Positions 35,490 through 45,181 of a stretch of DNA of 64,000 bases are shown piece by piece. The translations under genes were made by a program, and so were the position numbers. The stretch spans positions 62,001 to 126,000 of the forward strand of contig CAVYYF010000005.1 in the NCBI GenBank assembly GCA_963772675.1, in the 5' to 3' direction. The stretch comes from JAKAGZ01 sp963772675. GTDB taxonomy: Bacteria; Bacteroidota; Ignavibacteria; Ignavibacteriales; Ignavibacteriaceae. Position 1 is the stretch's first letter. Each line of letters opens with the position of its first letter. A model generated the notes under the pieces. It ran no database searches. It was given only the letters and a program-made list of their open reading frames with translations, and was not told where the DNA came from.

Positions 35490-36722
35490 ATGCAATATAT
35501 TATAAGAGTACTTCTTTTTATAACTATTCTGTTTTTATGTGAATTTTATTTCGTTAAAACTACACTAAAATCACTCCGGCTTATTTATCCCTCGTTATCT
35601 CAAAAGAGAATTAAATTTTTTAGGAATGTTTTCCTGGTATTTTTCAATCTTTATCCCATTCTCATAGTAATAATCTGGTCATACCAGGGAATTACAGCCA
35701 CAGTAAACTTATCCTTCCCCCAGGGGAAATTAATAGATTATTTGTTGATTTACCCTTTCTGGTTCTTTTTTATACTTGTTGTCCAGTGCATGCTTTTGTT
35801 TCTAATTATTGATGTACTAAAGCTCATCCTACGCCCGGTTTACAAAAAAATTAAATCCAAAATACTCCCTTACGAAACCAGGGTGATTTTTATAATAGTT
35901 GTTTTCTTTGCCGCTTATGTCCCGCTAAGAATGTTTTACGATTATAATACAATAAACATCAGAGAAACCGTTTATCACAGAAAAGATATTCCCGAAGAGC
36001 TTAATAACTTCAGAATCGTATTCATATCAGATATTCATGCCGATAGATACACAGACAGAAAGAGAATCTCGAAATTTGTGAGATACGTTAATTCACAAAA
36101 TCCCGATCTCGTACTGATCGGGGGAGATTTTATCAGCTCCGGACCGGAATATATTGATACAGCTGCAAAATATTTGGGAAGAATAAATTCCAAGTACGGC
36201 ATTTACTCCTGCGTCGGTGATCATGATAACTGGGCCTATAGAAGGGACAATGCAAGAAGCAGAAGAGAAATCACAGACGCGTTGGCAAAACAGAATATTT
36301 TTATGTTTGATGATGAACGACGAACTCTTTTAATTGATACTGCGAAAATCGGAATTACTTTTGCAACCGAAACATACACCAAAAGAGTTTCACAAAATGC
36401 GCTTGATTCACTTGTTGACCATTCGGCGTCCGAAAACGATTTAAATATTATGCTGGTCCACCAGCCCCGACAAATGGTAATAAATGAGGCAGTCAAAAAA
36501 CATTATGATTTAATACTTGCCGGACACACGCATGGCGGACAGATAACTTTTCTTTTCCCGTTCATTAATTTAACACCAACGTTAATTGAAACGACACGTA
36601 TTAAAGGTGACTTTCATCTCGGCAAAACAATGATGGTGATAACGCCCGGCTTAGGAATGTCAATAGCACCTGAGCGTTACAACTCTACACCTGAAGTAAC
36701 TGTAATAGATATTAAAAAATAA
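35490..36722 (+). CDS. Membrane-anchored metallophosphoesterase
   Basis: 410 residues. Four hydrophobic helices lie in the first about 155 residues, then a calcineurin-like phosphoesterase domain: IVFISDIHADRY, LVLIGGDFISSGPEY, VGDHDNWAYR, LAGHTHGGQIT. The usual GNHD/E block reads GDHD, an Asn to Asp change at a metal-contact residue. The architecture matches the YkuE/YaeI group, some of which act on lipid phosphates such as UDP-diacylglucosamine; the substrate here is unknown. Confidence 0.88.
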   Translation: MQYIIRVLLFITILFLCEFYFVKTTLKSLRLIYPSLSQKRIKFFRNVFLVFFNLYPILIVIIWSYQGITATVNLSFPQGKLIDYLLIYPFWFFFILVVQCMLLFLIIDVLKLILRPVYKKIKSKILPYETRVIFIIVVFFAAYVPLRMFYDYNTINIRETVYHRKDIPEELNNFRIVFISDIHADRYTDRKRISKFVRYVNSQNPDLVLIGGDFISSGPEYIDTAAKYLGRINSKYGIYSCVGDHDNWAYRRDNARSRREITDALAKQNIFMFDDERRTLLIDTAKIGITFATETYTKRVSQNALDSLVDHSASENDLNIMLVHQPRQMVINEAVKKHYDLILAGHTHGGQITFLFPFINLTPTLIETTRIKGDFHLGKTMMVITPGLGMSIAPERYNSTPEVTVIDIKK

Positions 36723-36749
36723 TAATTCTCAATTTTCCTTAGGAACGAA

Positions 36750-37964
36750 ATGAAATCATTAAAGCTTTTCCCTGTTTTCGTTTTATTGTTCACAATTTCT
36801 TTCTTTGTTTATCCGCAGCAGAAATACGATTCCAACTCGAAGTTTGATTTAACAATTAAAAATATAATGCGCGATCCAAAATGGATGGGAACTTCGCCTT
36901 CAGATATTCATTGGTCAGAAGATGGAAGCAAAATTTATTTTATGTGGAATCCCGATAACAATGATGGTGATTCGCTTTATTCTGTCTCCGCCAACGGCGG
37001 CGAACCTCAAAAAGTCTCTTTTGAAGAAAGAAAAAAACTTCCTTCAGAGTACGGAGATTATAACAAAGAACAAACGGAAAAAGTTTATTCAAAAAACGGG
37101 GATATTTTTCTATATAATATTAAGTCCGGCAAAATACGACAGATTACAAATACTCTCGATTCAGAATCCAACCCATCTTTCACCTTTGATGAAAAAGGAG
37201 TTACATATATAAAAGATCACAACCTTTTTGAATTTAATCTCACCAGCGGACTTACAACTCAATTAACTGATTTTAAAAAAGGAAACAAACCTGAAGAGCA
37301 CGAGCCAGCTGGTGAGGAAGAAAAGTATCTTCAAAAACAGGAAATGGAATTGATAAAAGTTTTGCGCGAAAGAAAGGAAAGAGCAGAAAAAAGGAAAGAG
37401 GCCCGCGATGAAATGAAGCCAAAAAGACCGCTTGAAATTTTTATCCAGGATAAATTTGTCTATAATATTGAACTATCACCTGATCAGAATTATGTTACTT
37501 TTATTTTAGGAGAAAGGGCTAAGATTGCTAAAAAGACAATCGTACCGGATTATGTTACTGAGTCCGGCTATACCGAAGATATAACTGGAAGAGAGAACGT
37601 CGGCGTAAAACAAACTACTTATGAATTTGGGATTTACGACATAAAAAATGATTCTGTGTTTTATGTTTCCACCGATAGTATTCCGGGAATTTATGACAAG
37701 CCTGTATATCTTGAAGAATATGCGAAGGACAAAAAAGAATACAAAGATAAATATTATAAACCAAGAGAGGTTTCCTACCAGGGACTATTCTGGTCGGATG
37801 ATGGAAAACACGCTGTCGTTGATATTCAATCGCAGGATGACAAAGATAGATGGATTATGCTGCTCGATCTTTCAAACGGTAAATTAAAAAACCTAGATCG
37901 GCAACACGATGACGCATGGATAGGGGGACCGGGAATCGGTTGGTTTGACAGCCCTTGGTTTTAG
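36750..37964 (+). pseudogene. S9 prolyl oligopeptidase family peptidase, N-terminal part
   Basis: The first 404 residues carry a signal peptide (to about 24, FVYPQQ) and beta-propeller repeats (SPSDIHWSEDGSKIYFMW, SPDQNYVTFILGE, VSYQGLFWSDDGKHAVVDI) with a Lys/Glu-rich helical insertion (about 195-225). The frame stops at 37964 after IGWFDSPWF. The homologous continuation (WLPDNKNIYFQSEASGYSHL) follows in another frame. Together with the next entry this is one DPP-IV/acylaminoacyl-peptidase-like enzyme, about 800 residues, secreted or periplasmic. Confidence 0.8.
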
Positions 37965-39154
37965 GATGGCTGCCGGATAATAAAAATATTTATTTCCAGT
38001 CAGAAGCGTCCGGTTATTCGCATCTTTACACTGAAAATGTTTTTACCGGCGAAAAGAAACAATTGACGAAAGGAAAGTTTGAAGTTTTTGATCCGTTAAT
38101 TTCGAATGGATAAAAAGTACTGGTATTTCACTTCCAGCCAGGTTGGTCCCGGCGTAAGACATTTTTACAAAATGCCTCTTGACGGAGGAACGCCGGAACA
38201 AATTACGACGATGGCCGGCAATAACGATGTAACAATTTCTCCCGATGAAAAATATCTTGGCTATTCGTTATTCCTTTGTCAATAAGCCATGGGAACTTTA
38301 TTTAATGAGAAACAAAGTCGGTGCAAAGGAAACACAAATTACTTATTCAGAAAGCGAAGAGTTTAAATCTTATCCGTGGAGAGTTCCCGATCTAATCACT
38401 TTCCGGGCAAGAGACGGCGCGATGGTTTACGCAAAAGTTTTTCATCCAAAAAATCCTGTAAAGAACGGACCTGGAGTTTTGTTTGTGCACGGCGCCGGTT
38501 ACCTGCAGGATGTGGACAAATGGTGGAGCGATTATTATTTCCGCGAGTATATGTTCAATAATTTTCTTGCTGACCACGGTTACACTGTTATGGAAATTGA
38601 TTACCGCGCAAGCGCCGGATTACGGCCGCGACTGGCGAACTGCGATTTACAGAAATATGGGTGGAAAAGATTTAACCGACGAAGTTGACGCGGCAAAATT
38701 TATGACTGAAAAATATAATGTCGATCCGAAAAAGATAGGAATTTACGGCGGCTCCTACGGCGGATTTATTACAGAAATGGCTATGTTTAAAACGCCGGGA
38801 GTTTTTGCCGCAGGTGCCGCTTTGCGCTCAGTAACCGATTGGGCGCATTACAACCACGGTTACACAGCGGCAATTTTAAATGTCCCGCAGTTGGACAGTA
38901 TAGCATATAAACGCAGCTCACCGATTTATTACGCGGATGGTTTGAAAGGTGCTCTGCTTATTTGTCACGGCTTAATTGACCAGAACGTACACGCGCAAGA
39001 TGATATAAGGCTGGTACAACGATTAATTGAACTTGGAAAAGACAACTGGGAATTTGCTATTTACCCTCTTGAGGATCACGGCTTTGTCGAGCCAAGCAGC
39101 TGGACAGATGAGTATAAAAGAATATTTAAATTATTTGAAGAAAATTTGAAATAA
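37965..39154 (+). pseudogene. S9 peptidase, rest of propeller and catalytic domain
   Basis: The protein resumes in pieces: WLPDNKNIYFQSE near 37968; a break near 38110; DKKYWYFTSSQVGPGVRHFY; a break near 38250-38290; KPWELYLMRNKVGAKETQIT up to YRAS near 38620; then a last shift to YGRDWRTAIYRNMGG. The catalytic triad is intact: Ser in GGSYGG (about 38753), Asp in HGLIDQNVH, His in LEDHGF. At least four shifts occur in 700 bp, more than elsewhere in the window. It may be a decaying gene or a badly read stretch. Confidence 0.78.
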
Positions 39155-39188
39155 CTACAAAGACTAACTTAATTTATAAGTATCGAAC

Positions 39189-39860
39189 ATGGAACAAAAA
39201 ATATATAATATACCAATAACTCAATGTTATCTGGAAATGGCAAGAAGTTTCATTACATCTAATATTAGACACAATAATGAATTAAAAATTGAGAAAATAG
39301 ACAGAGATTCTGCATTTACTTTTTCATTTGCCTCACTGTCAACAATATATAGCTATATGGCCGTAGAATCCTTTACAAACTATCATTTATATATATTATG
39401 GAAATCTTCTAGATTCAATCATGAAAAAATCGAAAAAATTAAAAATAATAATCCGGAAATAAATGTGAAAGCATTATACGAGGACTTCTATCAAGAATAT
39501 GGTGTGGTAGATGATTTTACAAAATTGAAAAACACACAAGTAGGGAAAATGAAAGAAAAGTTAAAAGTTCTATGCAAAGAATACAATATACCTCAAATAC
39601 ATGATAAATCTCCAAAATTATGGCAAGAATTTCTTGAACTACTTGAAAAAGCAAGAGACTTTCTGGTTCATCCCAACCCGGAACAAGACATATTTCAAAA
39701 ATATTGTAAACAATTGTTTTACACTGAAAAACCTTTTATTACTTTTCCAGAGGTTGCGGCCGGAATAATAAAGCATTTTTACGATTTCAGCACTTTTGAT
39801 CTTCCAACTTATCTAGAAAAAAATGAATTATTTTTTATATCCGAAATTATCAAGATGTAA
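39189..39860 (+). CDS. HEPN-like protein of unknown function
   Basis: 223 residues, mostly helical and visibly more AT-rich than the neighbours. Near residues 158-165 it has ARDFLVHPNPE, an R-x4-H motif of the HEPN superfamily followed by P/N as often seen there. The N-terminal half has two long helices (FASLSTIYSYMAVESFTNYH). HEPN proteins are frequently RNases or their inactive relatives and occur in toxin and defence modules. No antitoxin-like partner gene was seen beside it. The HEPN call is from motif and helix pattern only. Confidence 0.5.
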   Translation: MEQKIYNIPITQCYLEMARSFITSNIRHNNELKIEKIDRDSAFTFSFASLSTIYSYMAVESFTNYHLYILWKSSRFNHEKIEKIKNNNPEINVKALYEDFYQEYGVVDDFTKLKNTQVGKMKEKLKVLCKEYNIPQIHDKSPKLWQEFLELLEKARDFLVHPNPEQDIFQKYCKQLFYTEKPFITFPEVAAGIIKHFYDFSTFDLPTYLEKNELFFISEIIKM

Positions 39861-39900
39861 TAATGTGTAGTTTCACATTTCAACAAATGTAAATAAAGAA

Positions 39901-39963
39901 ATGTTAACCATCTCCGAATTAAACAAATACCCGATAAAATCCCTTCGCGGGTTTTCCATAAAG
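39901..39963 (+). pseudogene. Start fragment of a second MOSC gene
   Basis: ATG 39901 opens MLTISELNKYPIKSLRGFSI, closely parallel to the start of the complete MOSC gene at 40839 (MLIISEINIYPVKSLRGISV), and then diverges abruptly at about 39964. It is a truncated paralogue: only the first 21 codons remain. It is followed directly by the sigma-factor unit, as though that unit interrupted or replaced the gene. Confidence 0.65.
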
Positions 39964-40027
39964 TATTGCCTGTCATATTTCAGCAATTCCTGTTACTAAC
40001 ATATTAGAAACAGGAAATATAATTTAT

Positions 40028-40538
40028 ATGCAAAATCAAACAGAACAGGCCTTTTCGGAAATACTGGAAGAAAACAAGCATAAAATCTACAGGATATGCA
40101 AAGTCTACGCGGTATCTCCTATTGAGCCACAGGACCTTTTTCAGGAAGTTATAATCCAGGTTTGGAAATCATTGCCTACGTTCAAAGGTAATTCCAGCAT
40201 AAGCACGTGGGTTTATAAAGTTGCACTAAATGTTTGTTACACTTCAAAAGTGAGGCTGGAAAAGAAGAACCTTAATCCTGTCAGCTTGGAGTCTATAAAA
40301 TTTCAACTTGCGGAAATTCCCCCGGAAAAAGACCAGCAGGAAAAATACCTGGCACTCACGGAAATGTATTTCATCATTGAATGACGTGGATAAATCTATA
40401 ATTGTAATACTATCACTTGGAAGAGCTGCCTTATAAAGAAATCGCGGCTATCACGGGTTGACAGAAAATCATATAGCTGTTAAAATGAAAAGAATAAGAA
40501 AATCCTTATTGAAATGCATAACTCAAAAATTGAAATAA
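40028..40538 (+). pseudogene. ECF sigma factor, broken
   Basis: The open part (to 40384) is sigma region 2: FSEILEENKHKIYRICKVY, DLFQEVIIQVWKSLPTFKG, SISTWVYKVALNVCY. Region 4 continues in other frames: LNDVDKSIIV, then YHLEELPYKEIAAITG, then LTENHIAVKMKRIRKSLLKC to a stop at 40538. At least three one-base shifts separate them. An intact version would be an ECF sigma factor of about 169 residues, paired with the small protein next to it. Confidence 0.8.
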
Positions 40539-40559
40539 TTTATTGGAGCAAATAAAATA

Positions 40560-40833
40560 ATGGAAGAAGAATTTAATGATATGTGGGAACGAACTAAAGG
40601 ATGTTTGGAGAAACTCTTCTCAATCGGAAAAGATAGAGTTACAAATGTCTGGCCTGCTTGCTGAATTAAAAAGCAAAGTAAGTCAGTTCGAAAAGGACTC
40701 TATTAAAAAAGACATAAAAATGATTAAGTCTTCAACAAGTCAGTTTGAAAAAGACTCAATAAAACGTGATGTAACAAATATTACTACATCAATTAGAAAA
40801 ATAATTCAGTATTTTAAAAAGAAAAAAGAATAG
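40560..40833 (+). CDS. Small coiled-coil protein paired with the sigma factor
   Basis: The best start is ATG 40560 (GGAG 12 nt upstream), reading MEEEFNDMW. The main body (ELKDVWRNSSQSEKIELQM to the end) is in the +1 frame, and the interval is one base longer than a multiple of three, so one extra base is likely. About 90 residues, mostly helical. SQFEKDSIKKD and SQFEKDSIKRD form an internal repeat about 20 residues apart. The start resembles small proteins encoded after ECF sigma genes in Bacteroidota. An anti-sigma role is a guess; no membrane segment is present. Confidence 0.5.
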
Positions 40834-40838
40834 GTTTT

Positions 40839-41636
40839 ATGCTCATAATCTCCGAAATAAATATTTATCCAGTAAAATCTCTCCGCGGCATTTCCGTAAG
40901 TTCAGCTAAAGTGACAGATCGTGGATTTGAATACGACCGCCGATGGATGTTGATAGATCAGCACGGCAATTTTATGACTCAACGCGAGTACCCGCAGATG
41001 GCCTTTATAAATGTTGAAATTGAAGAAAGCGGTTTGCGGGTTTTTCACAGGATTAAAAAACTGGGAAAGCATTTTATTTCTTTTAATATTGTAAAATCAG
41101 AAGTTATTGCAGTTCCGATCTGGGATGATACATGTTCTGCTTTATTAGTTGGAAAAGATTCAGACAAATGGTTTTCTGAAGCGCTTGAGGTTGAATGCAA
41201 ACTTGTGTATCAGCCTTCTGAAACCCGCCGGATAGTAGATCAAAAATACGCAAAGAGTAATGAGCTCGTAAGTTTTGCAGATGGATATCCTTTCCTCGTA
41301 ATCGGGCAGGCTTCACTTGATGATTTAAATTCCAGACTGGAAATAAAACTGCCGATGAACCGTTTTCGGCCAAATTTAGTCTTCACAGGTGGAGATGCTT
41401 ACCAGGAAGATAAGATGAAAAAATTCAATATAGGAAATATCACTTTTTTCGGTGTAAAGCCTTGTGAACGCTGCGCAATCACAACAACGAACCAGGATAC
41501 TTCTGAAAGACTTCATGAGCCCTTAAAAACTCTGGCAACATACAGAAGATTTGAGAATAAAGTCTTATTCGGAATGAACTTAATCCACGAAGGAATCGGA
41601 GAAGTTAAGGTCAACGATACGATAGAGATTCTTTAA
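40839..41636 (+). CDS. MOSC domain protein
   Basis: 265 residues: an N-terminal MOSC beta-barrel (IYPVKSLRGISVSSAKVTDR, YDRRWMLIDQHGNFMTQRE) and a C-terminal MOSC domain with MNRFRPNLVFTGG and the conserved Cys in VKPCERCAITTTNQDT. Relatives (YcbX/mARC type) bind the molybdenum cofactor and reduce N-hydroxylated compounds. It is intact. A truncated relative of its first 21 codons lies 0.9 kb upstream. The redox partner is not evident. Confidence 0.92.
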   Translation: MLIISEINIYPVKSLRGISVSSAKVTDRGFEYDRRWMLIDQHGNFMTQREYPQMAFINVEIEESGLRVFHRIKKLGKHFISFNIVKSEVIAVPIWDDTCSALLVGKDSDKWFSEALEVECKLVYQPSETRRIVDQKYAKSNELVSFADGYPFLVIGQASLDDLNSRLEIKLPMNRFRPNLVFTGGDAYQEDKMKKFNIGNITFFGVKPCERCAITTTNQDTSERLHEPLKTLATYRRFENKVLFGMNLIHEGIGEVKVNDTIEIL

Positions 41637-41637
41637 T

Positions 41638-41738
41638 CTTGTCATTTCGATTCCGCTTTAGAGGATGAGAAAGCTTTAGGTTGTATAGAAAAAGATTTCC
41701 CATTCGTCCGTTATAACGGACTCATTCGAAATGACAAG
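41638..41738. repeat. 101-bp element with 13-bp terminal inverted repeats
   Basis: CTTGTCATTTCGA (41638-41650) and TCGAAATGACAAG (41726-41738) are exact inverted copies bounding a short AT-rich core that includes CGTCCGTTATAACGGA. The word GTCATTTCGA is common in dispersed miniature repeats of Bacteroidota. No coding capacity. Confidence 0.75.
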
Positions 41739-41823
41739 AGAACACTCTTTTACATTTTATTCTCTGCCAATTGGACAAAATTCCTTATCTTACTAAACCT
41801 CAAAATCAAAAAATGGGAGAAAG

Positions 41824-43161
41824 ATGAACAACACGCCAAACTCATCTAAAAAACAGAAAGCAACATGGAAATTCCCGGTAGCTTTCTGGACAGCAAACAC
41901 TGTGGAACTTTTTGAACGCGCCGCATACTATGCGGTTTTTATAGCTATCACTCTTTATCTCTCGCGCGTTGTCGGCTTCAATGATATAAATGCGGGTTGG
42001 ATCGGGGGGATGTTTGCTGCCGGACTTTATTTTCTTCCACCCTTTACCGGTGCCTTTGCAGATAAAATAGGTTTCAGAAAAGCTGTTATTCTCGCATTCA
42101 TACTTTTATCAATCGGTTATTTTACACTGGGCGCTTTGCCTTACAAGATAACCGTTATTCCGGCACTTGTTGTTTTGATGTTTGGCGGGTCGTTCATTAA
42201 ATCTATTATTACTGGTACCGTAGCAAAAACAACAAATGAGGAAACGCGCGCAAGGGGGTTTTCTATTTTTTATGGACTCGTAAATGTCGGTGCTTTTCTT
42301 GGAAAAACTTTTGCTTATCCTTTAAGAATACAGTGGGGGCTTGAATCAATTAATTTTTACGCTGCCACAATGACCTTTCTTGCTCTTATTGTTGTTTACT
42401 TTTTTTACAAAAATGTAAATGTGGATGGTGAAGGTAAAACATACAAAGAAGCATGGAATGGTTTAGTAAAAGTTATTACAAATGTCCGCCTTCTTTTATT
42501 AATAATTATTGTTACCGGTTTCTGGATCATTCAGCATCAGCTTTACGCAACCATGCCTAAATATGTTTTACGCACCGTTGGCGAACATGCATCTCCTGAG
42601 TGGATAGCGAATGTTAATCCTTTTGTGGTGATGGTCTCGGTTGTATTTATCACAAACTTAATGCGAAATGTAAAAGCGGTTTCATCAATGAGTATCGGCA
42701 TGTTTTTGATGCCGCTGTCAGCACTTCTGATGGCATCAAGTGAATTCTTAAAAGAAATTACCGGTACATCGGTCTCGTTCTTTGGACTCTTTTCTGCGCA
42801 CCCGGTAACCGTAATGATGATCTGCGGAATTATAGTACAGGGACTTGCGGAATGTTTTATATCTCCGCGCTACCTGGAATATTTCTCGCTGCAGGCCCCG
42901 AAAGGTGAAGAGGGGCTTTACCTCGGTTTCAGCCATCTTCATTCCTTCCTATCATCTATCCTCGGTTTTGGAATTTCGGGTTATTTATTGACAGCTTATG
43001 CCCCTGATCCGTCAACTTTGTCTCCGGAACAGCTTGTGCATGCGTATGACCACGCACATTATATCTGGTATTATTTTGCCGGAATCGGGCTAACTGCTGC
43101 TATTGCGTTAGTTATATACAAAAAGGTTTTTGACAGGCCATCAAAATTAAACCTCGCATAA
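41824..43161 (+). CDS. Major facilitator transporter, POT/peptide-type
   Basis: 445 residues, about 12 TM helices. ANTVELFERAAYYAVFIAITLYL matches the helix 1 motif of proton-dependent oligopeptide transporters (ExxER), and GFSIFYGLVNVGAFLGKTFA matches their helix 4 motif. FADKIGFRKAVILAF is the general MFS loop. Substrate is likely peptides or small nitrogen compounds but cannot be fixed. It has ribosome site GGGAGA. The nucleotidase gene follows closely. Confidence 0.85.
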   Translation: MNNTPNSSKKQKATWKFPVAFWTANTVELFERAAYYAVFIAITLYLSRVVGFNDINAGWIGGMFAAGLYFLPPFTGAFADKIGFRKAVILAFILLSIGYFTLGALPYKITVIPALVVLMFGGSFIKSIITGTVAKTTNEETRARGFSIFYGLVNVGAFLGKTFAYPLRIQWGLESINFYAATMTFLALIVVYFFYKNVNVDGEGKTYKEAWNGLVKVITNVRLLLLIIIVTGFWIIQHQLYATMPKYVLRTVGEHASPEWIANVNPFVVMVSVVFITNLMRNVKAVSSMSIGMFLMPLSALLMASSEFLKEITGTSVSFFGLFSAHPVTVMMICGIIVQGLAECFISPRYLEYFSLQAPKGEEGLYLGFSHLHSFLSSILGFGISGYLLTAYAPDPSTLSPEQLVHAYDHAHYIWYYFAGIGLTAAIALVIYKKVFDRPSKLNLA

Positions 43162-43248
43162 ATTTTGCTGGAACCAAAAGGATGTTCTGGTCGTTTTAAT
43201 TACTTTAATGATCATATAATTTTTTTCAACCTCAAAAATGGTATAAAA

Positions 43249-45021
43249 ATGCACAGGTTAAAATTCTTAAATAAGTTCTTTATTATCCTTTTCTCTTCTT
43301 TTTTACTAACCGGAATTTCTTTATCCCAAACTGTAAAATTAAAATTAATTGAAACGAGCGATGTTCACGGCTCTTTGTTTGAATACAATTTTATAAAAGG
43401 GAAACTTGGCAACACTTCACTTGCGCAGCTTGAGACCTATATTCAGCAGGAACGTGATAAGAAAGATCAAAGTGTTGTGCTGCTGGATGACGGCGATATA
43501 CTACAGGGGCAGCCGATTGTTTATTATTACAATTTTGAAAAAACTGACGTGCCACATATTGTTTCGCGCGTAATGAATTATATGAACTACGATGCCGGAA
43601 CAGTCGGAAATCATGATATAGAACCGGGACATCCTGTTTATGATAAAATAAATAAAGAATTTAATTTCCCGTGGCTTGCTGCTAATGCGGTTAATACTAA
43701 AACAGGTAAACCATACTTTAAGCCTTATACAATTATTAATAGAAATGGTGTAAAGATCGCTGTTTTGGGCATGATCACTCCTGCTATTCCGAACTGGCTT
43801 CCCAAAAAAATCTGGAGCGGGATAGAATTTAAAGATATGATTGAAACTGCAAAAAAATGGGTTCCCATAATTCAGCAGAAAGAAAAACCCGATCTGCTTG
43901 TTGGGTTATTCCATGCCGGCGTTGAAGCAGGTTACAACGGCGCTGATCCTAAAGCACCAAGAAATGAAAATGCTTCACAGCTTGTCGCAGAACAGGTTCC
44001 CGGGTTCGATATAGTTTTTGTCGGACACGATCATCATGGTTGGAACTATACTGTAAAAAATTCCGCTGGAAAAACAGTTTACATACTTGGTACAATAAAC
44101 GCTGCGAGGACTGCCGCTGTTGCAAACATAACTCTTACCAAAGATCCACAAACAAATAAATGGGATAAGAAAATTTCCAGTGAGATTATAGAATCGAAAA
44201 ATTATAAAGAATATGCTCCGATGGTAAGAAAATTTGCTCACGATATTGAGCAATGTGTAAGCTATGTAAACAAATACATCGGCAGCTTTACAAAATCTGT
44301 TTCCACGAAAGAATCTATGTTCGGCGACTCTCCCTTTGTAGATCTTATTCAAAAAATTCAACTTGAGTTAACGAAAGCAGACGTCTCTTTTGCTGCGCCA
44401 CTTTCTTTCAATGCAGAAATCAGAAGAGGGGGCGTACACGTAAGAGATATGTTTAGCCTCTATAAATATGAAAACCTTCTCTACACAATGGAACTAACTG
44501 GACAGGAAATTAAAAACTATCTTGAATATTCCTACGGGCATTGGTTCAACCAGATGAAAAATGAAAATGATCACCTGTTAAATTTCAAAACGGATGATAA
44601 TGGAAATATTGTTGAGCAGAACGGACATCCGATGTTAGAGTCTCAGTATTATAATTTCTCTTCCGCTGCAGGAATAAACTACACCGTTGATGTTACAAAA
44701 CCCGAGGGACAAAGAATAACAATTACATCAATGTCGGATGGTAAACCATTCGATTTAAGTAAAAAATATAACGTGGCCATAAATTCATACCGCGGCAACG
44801 GGGGCGGGGGTCTGCTAACAAAAGGAGCGGGCATTCCCAAGGAGAAGCTCGCCGACAGGGTAATTACTTCAACACCAAAGGATCTGCGTTATTACCTCAT
44901 GAAGTGGATTCAAAAACAAAAACACGTTAAACCGGAAACTATAAACAATTGGAAAGTTACCCCAGAATACTATTGGGAAAGGGGAAAAGAGAGAGATTAT
45001 AAACTCTTATATGGAGAGTAG
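43249..45021 (+). CDS. Exported 5'-nucleotidase/phosphoesterase (UshA/CpdB-like)
   Basis: About 590 residues from ATG 43249; an upstream TTG at 43165 is in frame, but only the ATG puts a signal peptide (HRLKFLNKFFIILFSSFLL) at the N-terminus. The metallophosphoesterase domain has LIETSDVHGSL, LLDDGDILQGQP, VGNHDIEPGH, GLFHAGVEAGY and VFVGHDHHG; the C-terminal 5'-nucleotidase domain has DMFSLYKYENLLYTMELTGQEIKNYLE and NSYRGNGGGGLL. It should hydrolyse nucleotides (or 2',3'-cyclic nucleotides) in the periplasm. Neighbour transporter and nucleotidase may together salvage nutrients. Confidence 0.9.
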   Translation: MHRLKFLNKFFIILFSSFLLTGISLSQTVKLKLIETSDVHGSLFEYNFIKGKLGNTSLAQLETYIQQERDKKDQSVVLLDDGDILQGQPIVYYYNFEKTDVPHIVSRVMNYMNYDAGTVGNHDIEPGHPVYDKINKEFNFPWLAANAVNTKTGKPYFKPYTIINRNGVKIAVLGMITPAIPNWLPKKIWSGIEFKDMIETAKKWVPIIQQKEKPDLLVGLFHAGVEAGYNGADPKAPRNENASQLVAEQVPGFDIVFVGHDHHGWNYTVKNSAGKTVYILGTINAARTAAVANITLTKDPQTNKWDKKISSEIIESKNYKEYAPMVRKFAHDIEQCVSYVNKYIGSFTKSVSTKESMFGDSPFVDLIQKIQLELTKADVSFAAPLSFNAEIRRGGVHVRDMFSLYKYENLLYTMELTGQEIKNYLEYSYGHWFNQMKNENDHLLNFKTDDNGNIVEQNGHPMLESQYYNFSSAAGINYTVDVTKPEGQRITITSMSDGKPFDLSKKYNVAINSYRGNGGGGLLTKGAGIPKEKLADRVITSTPKDLRYYLMKWIQKQKHVKPETINNWKVTPEYYWERGKERDYKLLYGE

Positions 45022-45181
45022 CCATAAACCGATTATTTAAGTGTTGATGAATTCGTTTTGATTACTTGCATTTAGAAAATTTATCTATTTGTGTCAGGTT
45101 ATTACCTTCCATAAGGGCTAATATCTTTGTAAATTTATTAGCTAAAATATTTTATTCAATTAACCTTTGATGTAACATACT

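Noticed and set aside
39976..40016. TTCCTGTT/AACAGGAA inverted repeat before the sigma factor
   Set aside because: Short 8-bp arms with a 13-nt loop and no T-run; too weak for a terminator or operator call on its own.
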